From NCBI GenBank assembly GCA_019310865.1, contig JAFDDL010000322.1, positions 1-5,123 of the forward strand: DNA of 5,123 bases. Direction: 5' to 3'. The DNA is from Deltaproteobacteria bacterium (lineage in GTDB: Bacteria; Desulfobacterota; Desulfobacteria; Desulfobacterales; JAFDDL01). A program made the translations under genes and the position numbers. How positions within the stretch are numbered: the stretch's first letter is position 1; the number at the start of each line of letters is the position of its first letter. Below the pieces are notes generated by a model that saw nothing but the letters and a program-made list of their open reading frames with translations, did no database searches and was not told the DNA's origin. Of the stretch, positions 1-5,123 are shown in pieces.

Positions 1-63
1 CACCAATTAATGATTTCATCTACGCCTGTTTGAAACCGTATGCCAATGGAAGACCTGATCCTA
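1..63. other. Stretch downstream of the amidohydrolase, no supported gene
   Basis: No terminator hairpin is visible after the amidohydrolase stop. On the minus strand an ATG at 17-19 (MKSLIG...) has a partial AGG about six bases upstream and could open another operon gene to the left, but only six codons are inside the window, so I do not call it. Confidence 0.3.
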
Positions 64-1731
64 CTACTGTTTGAACACCGTTTTGCCGCCGACGATGGTC
101 TCTATGACTTGAATGTCCTTGATTTTCATGGGGGGAACAGTCAAGGGATTATCCGATAGAATCACCAAATCCGCCAGCTTGCCCGGCTCGATGGAACCGA
201 TTTTTTCCTCCTGGTGGTACTGGTATGCGGCGTGGGTAGTAAGGGCGCGCAGGGCCTCCAGGGGCGTTATGCGCTGCTCCGGACCCAGAACCTGGCCACT
301 GTGGGTCACTCGGTTTACCGCGGTCCACATGATAAACAGGGGACTGGGATCCCCCACCGGCGCATCGGAGTGGATGGTAAAGGGCATGCCGCGATCCACC
401 GCAGACTTGCAGGGGCTTATGTGCGCTGCACGCTCAGGTCCCAGGTAGATGTCGCGATGATCATCGCCGAAGTAATAGACGTGCTCCACAAAAAAGGATG
501 GGACCGCGCCCAGTTTCTTCATTTTATCCAGCTGATCTTCCCGGGTCATCTGGGCGTGGATGACCACGTGTCGGGCATCCCACTGTTTCTTTGCATGGGC
601 CATTTCATATCCGTGTAAAATGTCGTCGATGGCCGCATCCCCGTTGCCATGGGTGAAAATCTGCCGACCGAGGTTGTGATTGACGTCGATACCGGCGGCG
701 AGCTTTTCCCGTGTGGTCGTGGGGTAACCGCAGTAATCCGATTCACCTTCGCGCTGCACATGGTAAGGCTCGCTCAGGTACGCGGTATAGCCCTGGATGG
801 ATCCATCCTGAATCATTTTCACCGCACCCATGATCAAGCGGTCGGAATGGTTGCCAACCTCAACCTGGAAAAGTCGATCGAGATTCTCCTGCCCGAACAC
901 AAACGCAGGGTTTATCACCAGCCGGATTTTCAGCAGGCCCTGATCCGCAGCGGCCAGAATCTCATCCATATTGGCGATAAACGATATGAGATGATCAAAG
1001 GCCACCCCGGCGCTATTTGCGGTGGTTAAGCCCTTTTCAGCATACGTTTTGACAGCGTGTTTCAATCGCTGCAGCATCTGCTCGCGGGTCCAGGGCGGAA
1101 TCAGCCGGATCACCATCGACTGGGCGGACATTTCCTCTAATATGCCATTGGGCTCGCCGTTTTCATCTTTTCCGATATGCCCGCCTTCCGGATCGGGTGT
1201 ATCAGCATTTATTCCCGCCAATTCCAGGGCCAGACTGTTGGCAACGGCCACATGCCCGTACAGGGTCAGCAAAAATATCGGGTGCCTCGCCGAAGCCCTG
1301 TCCAGGTCATACCGGGTCGGCAGGCGTTTTTCTCTCAGCTTGGGCCCATCGAACCCCATACCCTGAATCCATTCACCCTCGGGGATTTCTCGGGCCTTCT
1401 CGGCAGCCTTTGCGATGATGTCTTCTATGCTGGTCACGGTGCCCACGGGCGGATGGGAAAAGTCCGGTGCAAACAGGTCTCCCGGGGGTTGGAAATGGCT
1501 ATGGCTGTCGATAAATCCCGGGGCAAGCGTTTTCCCATCGAGATCAATGCGAATGGCGCCCTTAAACTGATTAAACATATCATCAGCAGAGCCGACGCCC
1601 ACGATAGCATCCCCTTTGATGGCCACAGCCTCGGCTATTCGGTCTGAGGGGTCCATCGTGATGACGGTTCCATTGTGATAGATGATATCGGCGTTTTTTA
1701 CGGATTCGTTTGACATATCGCGTGTAGACAT
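64..1731 (-). CDS. YtcJ-type amidohydrolase (amidohydrolase family 3), cytoplasmic
   Basis: A metal-dependent hydrolase of the amidohydrolase superfamily; relatives cleave C-N bonds in N-substituted formamides, hydantoin-like rings or related amides. With the ATG at 1731 the protein has 555 residues, normal for the family. Visible motifs (555-aa numbering): the PGFIDSHSHF strand-1 metal site with H77 and H79; VKMIQDGS with K305, by family analogy the carboxylated lysine ligand; HGNGD at 361-365 and IHAQ with H392, matching the usual HAIGD and EHAQ sites; HSDAPV with catalytic D456; and the C-terminal IEPGKLADLVIL strand (514 onward) of the composite beta-sandwich. No signal peptide is seen, so it should act in the cytoplasm. 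An in-frame GTG at 1761 would add ten residues, but the 1731 ATG has AAGGA seven bases upstream, so I prefer it. It is the last of three tightly spaced genes behind two membrane proteins, which suggests it processes what they import. The substrate is unknown; the family call is firm. Confidence 0.93.
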   Translation of the reverse strand: MSTRDMSNESVKNADIIYHNGTVITMDPSDRIAEAVAIKGDAIVGVGSADDMFNQFKGAIRIDLDGKTLAPGFIDSHSHFQPPGDLFAPDFSHPPVGTVTSIEDIIAKAAEKAREIPEGEWIQGMGFDGPKLREKRLPTRYDLDRASARHPIFLLTLYGHVAVANSLALELAGINADTPDPEGGHIGKDENGEPNGILEEMSAQSMVIRLIPPWTREQMLQRLKHAVKTYAEKGLTTANSAGVAFDHLISFIANMDEILAAADQGLLKIRLVINPAFVFGQENLDRLFQVEVGNHSDRLIMGAVKMIQDGSIQGYTAYLSEPYHVQREGESDYCGYPTTTREKLAAGIDVNHNLGRQIFTHGNGDAAIDDILHGYEMAHAKKQWDARHVVIHAQMTREDQLDKMKKLGAVPSFFVEHVYYFGDDHRDIYLGPERAAHISPCKSAVDRGMPFTIHSDAPVGDPSPLFIMWTAVNRVTHSGQVLGPEQRITPLEALRALTTHAAYQYHQEEKIGSIEPGKLADLVILSDNPLTVPPMKIKDIQVIETIVGGKTVFKQ

Positions 1732-1738
1732 TGTTTTT

Positions 1739-1743
1739 TCCTT
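1739..1743 (-). promoter_or_regulatory. Ribosome binding site of the amidohydrolase gene
   Basis: AAGGA on the minus strand, seven bases before the ATG at 1731, inside an A-rich stretch. It decides the start in favour of 1731; the alternative GTG at 1761 has only GAG directly abutting it, which is too close to serve. Confidence 0.65.
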
Positions 1744-1763
1744 TTTTAAATGAGAAGCCACCT

Positions 1764-2453
1764 CTACATGGATACCTTCTTGATTAGTTTCACTGAAATA
1801 CCAATCGTTCCCAATACCGTTACAAGAATAACCGCATAAGATGGAACCCCGGGCAAGAATGACAGGTATCCGTGCCGCATCAGGGTTTCCATAATCAATC
1901 CGATGCCAAGGCCGATGACACCGATTTTAGGATTTTTTACAGCAAATTGCCCGAAAACCGCACCGAAAAGCGCCGGCAAGATGTAGCCCAATGCGTCCCG
2001 GACTTCCGGGGATAATATGGATAACAGCACCGAACCAAATATAACGCCACTGGACAACAGAACGATATTTACCAGGACCGATACGGAGATCCCCAAGGTG
2101 GCGATGAGCGTCCCTTTATCCGTGCCCGGCTCGACGCCCGCTGCTTTTTGCGCTGCAGCCGCACAGGGCAATCTTAAATTCAGAGTGTTTCCGGAAAGAA
2201 AGCATAAATATATTCCCGGCACCCCGACAATGGGGAAATATAGAAATGGCTCTATGACCCAAAAAATTCCAACAAAACTTGCCATGGATATAAAGGCCGC
2301 CAAAATATTGCTGAAGCCGGGCGTCAACCCATATACAAAAGACAATACAAGTACCGGCAAAAAAGATAAAACGACGGCTGACAATAAAAAGATTCTTCCT
2401 CTTTTTATGATAAAGGGAAGATAGTCGTTTTCGTAAGTATTTTCCTTATCCAT
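1764..2453 (-). CDS. Small multi-helix membrane protein, probable permease partner of the DUF5058-like protein
   Basis: A 229-residue integral membrane protein with no enzymatic motif. Hydrophobic segments lie roughly at residues 20-41, 46-70, 72-88, 115-147 (long, perhaps a hairpin), 155-173, 176-192 and 203-221. Between them is a polar stretch at 88-114, containing LSGNTLNLRLPC and KAAGVEPGTDKG, that looks like a conserved loop. I remember similar proteins beside DUF5058 genes, sometimes labelled 'small-conductance mechanosensitive channel'; nothing here resembles MscS, so I would not use that name. The frame opens upstream to 2540, but that extension overlaps the preceding gene by 67 bases and encodes a polar, unpromising peptide. 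The ATG at 2453 lies 20 bases after the upstream stop. Probable role (inference): one half of a heteromeric transporter feeding the hydrolase encoded 32 bases downstream. The gene is visibly AT-richer than the hydrolase gene. Reality of the gene is firm; function is not. Confidence 0.85.
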   Translation of the reverse strand: MDKENTYENDYLPFIIKRGRIFLLSAVVLSFLPVLVLSFVYGLTPGFSNILAAFISMASFVGIFWVIEPFLYFPIVGVPGIYLCFLSGNTLNLRLPCAAAAQKAAGVEPGTDKGTLIATLGISVSVLVNIVLLSSGVIFGSVLLSILSPEVRDALGYILPALFGAVFGQFAVKNPKIGVIGLGIGLIMETLMRHGYLSFLPGVPSYAVILVTVLGTIGISVKLIKKVSM

Positions 2454-2473
2454 TCCTTTCCCCCATACAGCTT

Positions 2474-3169
2474 TTATAACAGAACGGCTACAGCCATTCC
2501 TGAAAACATGGCAATTGACAGTGCCCATTCGTTTAACCACTTGATTCCTTTTTTGTCGGCAACCAAGGTCAAGACACCCATGATGACGGCACCGGCAAAC
2601 AAAGCGACGGTTCCGGCATCCATGGGAAGGATGCGCGTTGCACTGACATAGCCGATAGCACCCAGCATCGCGGCAATGGAAATAATCGGGAAAAGTTCTT
2701 TTCTTCCGGATGAAAGGGCCTTTTTCATTTTATCCAATTTAGGTGCAAAAAAGGCCACATTTATCAGCCAGCCGATGGAGGACAAAATCATCGTCCAAAC
2801 CGCAAGAGAAAACGCAAGTCCATTCATTTCGGCACTGCCCAGTTTAATCCCCAATTGTTCTGTTCCAATACTTGCCGCCATCAATTCAAAGGGCAGAGAA
2901 CCAATAAACGACAATCGGAGCAACGATATGGGTCCGCCCATGGAGACCAGTAGGGATAACATCCCAACCACAATGACGATGGAAGGGCCGATCGCGGATA
3001 TGAAACTACTTCTGATGGCCGTCTTTATCTGGCTGTCCGTAATCCCCACCGCTTTTGCGGTTTTGCATGATTTCCTGAAAAAAATAAACGCAAGAATCAA
3101 TACGGTCGATACCGGCACAATAGCGGCAATCCACATGGGAAATCCATTGGCGATTTTTAAATAGTCCAC
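2474..3169 (-). CDS. DUF5058-family-like integral membrane protein, probable transporter subunit
   Basis: A 231-residue protein with about six membrane helices at residues 11-31, 57-79, 117-141, 159-178, 184-203 and 212-231. The N-terminus (MDYLKIANGFPMWIAA), the AIRSSFISAIGPS segment entering helix 2, the LRLSFIGSLPFELMAAS stretch and PIISIAAMLGAIGY match my memory of the DUF5058 family. Its members are of this length and have no established function. The start is a GTG at 3169 supported by AAGGTG five bases upstream; there is no sensible upstream ATG. It is the first gene of the minus-strand operon and is divergent from the GntR regulator, with 41 bases between their starts. The charged loop at residues 31-52 and the polar insert at 142-158 are likely cytoplasmic. 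Inference: with the next gene it forms a two-part importer for the hydrolase substrate. The family call comes from recalled sequence resemblance and was not checked by search. Confidence 0.85.
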   Translation of the reverse strand: MDYLKIANGFPMWIAAIVPVSTVLILAFIFFRKSCKTAKAVGITDSQIKTAIRSSFISAIGPSIVIVVGMLSLLVSMGGPISLLRLSFIGSLPFELMAASIGTEQLGIKLGSAEMNGLAFSLAVWTMILSSIGWLINVAFFAPKLDKMKKALSSGRKELFPIISIAAMLGAIGYVSATRILPMDAGTVALFAGAVIMGVLTLVADKKGIKWLNEWALSIAMFSGMAVAVLL

Positions 3170-3174
3170 AAGCG

Positions 3175-3180
3175 CACCTT
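3175..3180 (-). promoter_or_regulatory. Ribosome binding site of the DUF5058-like gene
   Basis: AAGGTG on the minus strand, five bases before the GTG start at 3169 and preceded by a run of A. It is the main support for the non-ATG start. Confidence 0.65.
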
Positions 3181-3187
3181 TTTTTTA

Positions 3188-3215
3188 TTGACATATTTGT
3201 CGTCGGGAATATGAT
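3188..3215 (+). promoter_or_regulatory. Candidate sigma70-type promoter of the GntR regulator gene, overlapping its first ATG
   Basis: TTGACA (3188-3193, a perfect -35 consensus) is followed after 16 bases by TATGAT (3210-3215, five of six matches to the -10 consensus). The -10 box overlaps the first possible start codon at 3211. Transcription would begin near 3221-3223, where a second in-frame ATG lies (3223). If the promoter is real, the regulator message is leaderless or nearly so. No experimental support is available from the sequence. Confidence 0.5.
3190..3201. promoter_or_regulatory. Candidate operator palindrome between the divergent genes
   Basis: GACA-N4-TGTC is a perfect 4-bp inverted repeat with a four-base centre. 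It overlaps the -35 box of the regulator promoter and lies just upstream of the ribosome binding site of the DUF5058-like gene. GntR/FCD regulators bind short palindromes of this size in front of divergent target operons, so autoregulation plus operon control is the natural reading. Arms of four bases can arise by chance, hence the modest confidence. Confidence 0.4.
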
Positions 3216-3930
3216 TACCAAAATGAAAAAACAAAAAATAACGACCAGCAATGTGCCTTTGCGTGAAAAGGTTTATCAGTACATACGATCTGAAATGCAA
3301 AAGGGCAACCTGCTTCCCGGGTCTTTGATCAATCTCAAGGAGATCAGCAAGCATTTGGGCCTCAGCATCACCCCGCTCAGAGATGCCGTCATCCAGCTTG
3401 ACAACGAAGGGCTGGTTACCATTCAACCGCGACGTGGTATTGTCATTAACAAAGTGACCCTTCAGCATATAAGAAATTCCCTGCAAATCATCGGCGCATT
3501 GGAATCCGCCGTACTGCTTGAGGTCTTTGATAAAATTGACGCCGACCAAATTCAAAAAATGGAAGACATTAACGCGGACCTCATATCGATAATCGGTCGA
3601 GAAGCCTTTGAAACCTACTACCAGCGTAACATCGATTTTCACAATGTCGTTCTCGATCTTTCCGAGAATGAAGAAATTCCCCGCCTCATCATGCCTTTAA
3701 AGCAGCGTCTCTATGATTTCCCGAGAAGATCTTACATCAAGGAATGGGAACTCATCAACTGCAAAGAACATGACCAATTCATCAAGTTAATAAAAAAGGG
3801 CAAGCGTGATGAGGTCGCCAAACTGTGGAAAGACAGCCACTGGTCCTACAAAGTTCACGAAAAGTTCATCCGCCGGTTTTACTTCGACGCCAGTGAGCGG
3901 ATCGAGAATGAACTATCCCGCCGCACCTAA
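3211..3930 (+). CDS. GntR-family transcriptional regulator with FCD (FadR C-terminal) domain
   Basis: A 239-residue one-component regulator. Residues 16-80 form the winged helix-turn-helix: VPLREKVYQYIRSEM, the LLPG turn, LKEISKHLGLSITPLRDAVIQLDNEGL as helices 2-3, and the wing at IQPRRGIVI. Residues 85-225 form the all-helical FCD ligand domain. The FCD metal site appears intact: N140 and H144 in NIDFH, H187 in KEHDQF, and H210 in DSHWSY, so a metal-assisted carboxylate ligand is likely by family analogy. The start is uncertain: ATG 3211 has only a weak GGGAAT in front and sits inside a predicted -10 box, whereas ATG 3223 four codons later could serve as a leaderless start. Either keeps the whole DNA-binding domain. 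The gene is divergent from the permease-hydrolase operon, its most likely target. Its stop overlaps the stop of the truncated kinase gene on the other strand. Confidence 0.92.
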   Translation: MITKMKKQKITTSNVPLREKVYQYIRSEMQKGNLLPGSLINLKEISKHLGLSITPLRDAVIQLDNEGLVTIQPRRGIVINKVTLQHIRNSLQIIGALESAVLLEVFDKIDADQIQKMEDINADLISIIGREAFETYYQRNIDFHNVVLDLSENEEIPRLIMPLKQRLYDFPRRSYIKEWELINCKEHDQFIKLIKKGKRDEVAKLWKDSHWSYKVHEKFIRRFYFDASERIENELSRRT

Positions 3931-4145
3931 CTATCTTTAATCACCTCCCGGGTCTGCCGGGCGATCTGCACCTCCTCATCGGTTGCCACAACCAACACCT
4001 TGATCGGGCTGTCATGATGATGGATGCTGAAATAACGACCGCCCTGGCCGGTATTCTTTGCTGGATCGATCCGAATGCCCATATGATCTAACCCCTCGCA
4101 GATACGCTCGCGAATACCAGGTGAATTTTCACGGCTTAACTCTTT
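3927..4145 (-). pseudogene. C-terminal remnant of an acetate-kinase-family gene
   Basis: The minus strand from 4145 to 3930 reads as 72 sense codons, then TAG at 3927-3929. The peptide is a clear acetate/propionate kinase C-terminus: ENSPGIRERICEGLDHMGI, then DPAKN, then DSPIKVLVVATDEEVQIAR, equivalent to the family's GENS helix, the LGI.LD..KN loop and the final VLVVPTDEE.MIA strand-helix. Intact enzymes are about 400 residues and make acetyl phosphate from acetate and ATP or the reverse; here the nucleotide- and substrate-binding parts are gone. Similarity begins abruptly at about 4130, where the family's GIG before ENS is replaced by unrelated codons, and an in-frame TAA lies at 4146-4148. 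There is no plausible start codon before the conserved region. No frameshift or stop is seen within the surviving part, so the truncation may be fairly recent. It lies between the regulator and the aminotransferase. Confidence 0.82.
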
Positions 4146-4157
4146 TTAGTTTAACTC
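4136..4157. repeat. 7-bp direct repeat at the kinase-remnant junction
   Basis: TTAACTC occurs at 4136-4142 and again at 4151-4157, separated by eight bases (TTTTTAGT). The pair sits within a few bases of the point where acetate kinase similarity stops. It could be a scar of an excised element, a microhomology trace of the deletion, or chance; the sequence alone does not decide. Confidence 0.45.
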
Positions 4158-4178
4158 GAAGATGGGTTATTCGGCACA

Positions 4179-5123
4179 TCATTTATCCACAAACCGGTCA
4201 CCGACTGTCAAGGCCTCATCCATGATGGCGATGCCCTCATCGATCTCGTCCCGGGTAACAATCAGCGGGGGCGCCAATGCGATCACGTTTACCGGGTTAG
4301 CGGCCATGGCCATCATTCCCAGCTCGCCCAGCCTTTTTGCGATCTCCATCTTGGGGTTCACCTCCGGCCGGAGTTTGGCATCGATGGCCGTGAGGGGTTC
4401 CCGGGTCTTCTTGTTTTTCACCAGTTCGATTCCCACGAACAATCCCAGCCCCCGAACCTCCCCGACGCAGGGGTGTTTTTCTTCCAGCTCCCGGGCTTTT
4501 TCCAGCAGATACCTTCCCATTTCAGTCGAGTTCTCAATTAAATTATCCTCACTGTAGATGGGCAGCACCGCTAATGCCGTTGCGCAGCACAGGGCATGGC
4601 CCGCATAGGTGGCGCCGTGGCTAAAGAATTGATCCTTGAACCGGTCACCGATGTGTTTCCGGACCACCGTTGCTCCCAGCGGCAGGTAACCGCAGGTCAG
4701 CCCCTTGGCCAGCGCCATAATGTCCGGTACCACATCCCAATGCTCCATGGCAAACATCTTGCCGGTACGGCCGCATCCGGTCATGACCTCATCTGCAATG
4801 AGCAGCACCCCGTGCCGGTCGCATATTTCTCGAAGCTGCGGGAAATACTCTCTCGGCGGTACGATGATCCCGTTTGCGCCGGTGACCGGCTCGCAGATGA
4901 TGGCCGCCACACTTTCGGGCCCCTCCAACTCAATGACCTCATTGATATAGGTGGCGCAGCGCATCTCACAATTCGGATACGTCAGCCCGAAGGAACAACG
5001 GTAGCAATAAGGGTGGGGAACCCGGACCAGGTCCGCTCCGCCTGACACCTGGGCCCAGGAACGCGCATCTCCGGCCGACAGGCTCATGGCGGCCGCTGTA
5101 CCGCCATGGTAGGTTCGATAACG
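4179..5123 (-). CDS. Class III PLP-dependent aminotransferase, N-terminus beyond the window
   Basis: The last 314 residues of a fold-type I, class III aminotransferase (omega-aminotransferase group, full length usually 430-460). The frame is open to the window edge and RYRTYHGGT precedes the internal Met at 5087, so that Met is not the start. Visible features (first visible residue = 1): YHGG, the cofactor-stacking region; EPVTGANG; IADEVMTGCGRTG with D111 for the pyridine nitrogen; ALAKG with K140, the Schiff-base lysine; and SHGATYAGH with T172, which contacts phosphate from the partner subunit. The C-terminal small domain, including VGEVRGLGLFVGIEL, is complete to the TGA at 4179. The region CYRCSFGLTYPNC plus CA resembles the taurine-pyruvate or beta-alanine type of aminotransferase, but the amino donor cannot be fixed from this part. 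It is cytosolic. It is GC-richer than the permease genes, and nothing but the kinase remnant follows it. Confidence 0.93.
   Translation of the reverse strand, partial: RYRTYHGGTAAAMSLSAGDARSWAQVSGGADLVRVPHPYCYRCSFGLTYPNCEMRCATYINEVIELEGPESVAAIICEPVTGANGIIVPPREYFPQLREICDRHGVLLIADEVMTGCGRTGKMFAMEHWDVVPDIMALAKGLTCGYLPLGATVVRKHIGDRFKDQFFSHGATYAGHALCCATALAVLPIYSEDNLIENSTEMGRYLLEKARELEEKHPCVGEVRGLGLFVGIELVKNKKTREPLTAIDAKLRPEVNPKMEIAKRLGELGMMAMAANPVNVIALAPPLIVTRDEIDEGIAIMDEALTVGDRFVDK

Noticed and set aside
2454..2540. N-terminal extension of the second membrane protein to 2540
   Set aside because: It overlaps the upstream DUF5058-like coding sequence by 67 bases and encodes a polar peptide unlike a membrane protein N-terminus; the ATG at 2453 fits operon spacing.
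3170..3260. Minus-strand promoter for the permease-hydrolase operon (TTGGTA with an AT-rich -10)
   Set aside because: The best pair found matches the -10 consensus at only three of six positions, not enough to annotate.
3157..3642. 161-codon open frame on the minus strand opposite the regulator gene
   Set aside because: It is the antisense shadow of a gene with clear GntR/FCD motifs, and its translation shows no recognisable domain.
3947..3961. CCCGG-N5-CCGGG hairpin just after the regulator stop, considered as a terminator
   Set aside because: There is no T tract after it on either strand, and it lies in conserved codons of the kinase remnant (RQTRE).
4121..4146. GTGAA-TT-TTCAC inverted repeat followed by a short T run on the plus strand, considered as a terminator
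   Set aside because: The stem is only four or five AT-rich pairs with a tiny loop, the T run begins about ten bases later, and the repeat falls in the ENS codons of the kinase remnant.
4596..5045. 149-codon plus-strand open frame opposite the aminotransferase
   Set aside because: The opposite strand carries complete aminotransferase motifs over the same bases; this frame is a by-product of GC-rich coding sequence.

Overview
The window carries a compact catabolic-looking cassette next to a decayed kinase gene and a partial aminotransferase gene. On the minus strand, reading right to left from the centre, come a six-helix membrane protein resembling the DUF5058 family (2474-3169), a second small multi-helix membrane protein (1764-2453) and a YtcJ-type amidohydrolase (64-1731). 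The gaps between them are only 20 and 32 bases, so they look like one operon. A GntR/FCD-family regulator (start 3211 or 3223, end 3930) is divergently transcribed from a 41-base intergenic stretch. This is the classic layout of a local repressor controlling itself and the adjacent operon.

Right of the regulator, on the minus strand, lies the C-terminal piece of an acetate-kinase-family gene (about 3927-4145). It has lost its first ~80 % and has no start codon. Its stop codon overlaps the regulator's stop codon tail to tail. About 30 bases further right is the 3' end of a class III PLP-dependent aminotransferase gene, which stays open to the window edge (4179 to beyond 5123).

Working model (inference): the two membrane proteins form a two-component permease that imports a small organic compound, the cytoplasmic amidohydrolase cleaves an amide, carbamate or cyclic C-N bond in it, and the FCD regulator senses the substrate or product. 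The substrate cannot be read from the sequence.

Organism: certainly bacterial. G/C content is uneven: 39 of 60 bases at 4861-4920 in the aminotransferase and 36 of 60 at 361-420 in the hydrolase, but 23 of 60 at 2221-2280 in the permease gene and 26 of 60 at 3541-3600 in the regulator. Acetate kinase and aminotransferase of this type would suit an anaerobe such as a Desulfobacterota member, while the DUF5058-type pair is, from memory, commoner in Firmicutes. The phylum is a low-confidence guess. The truncated kinase and base-composition shift suggest that the region has been rearranged.
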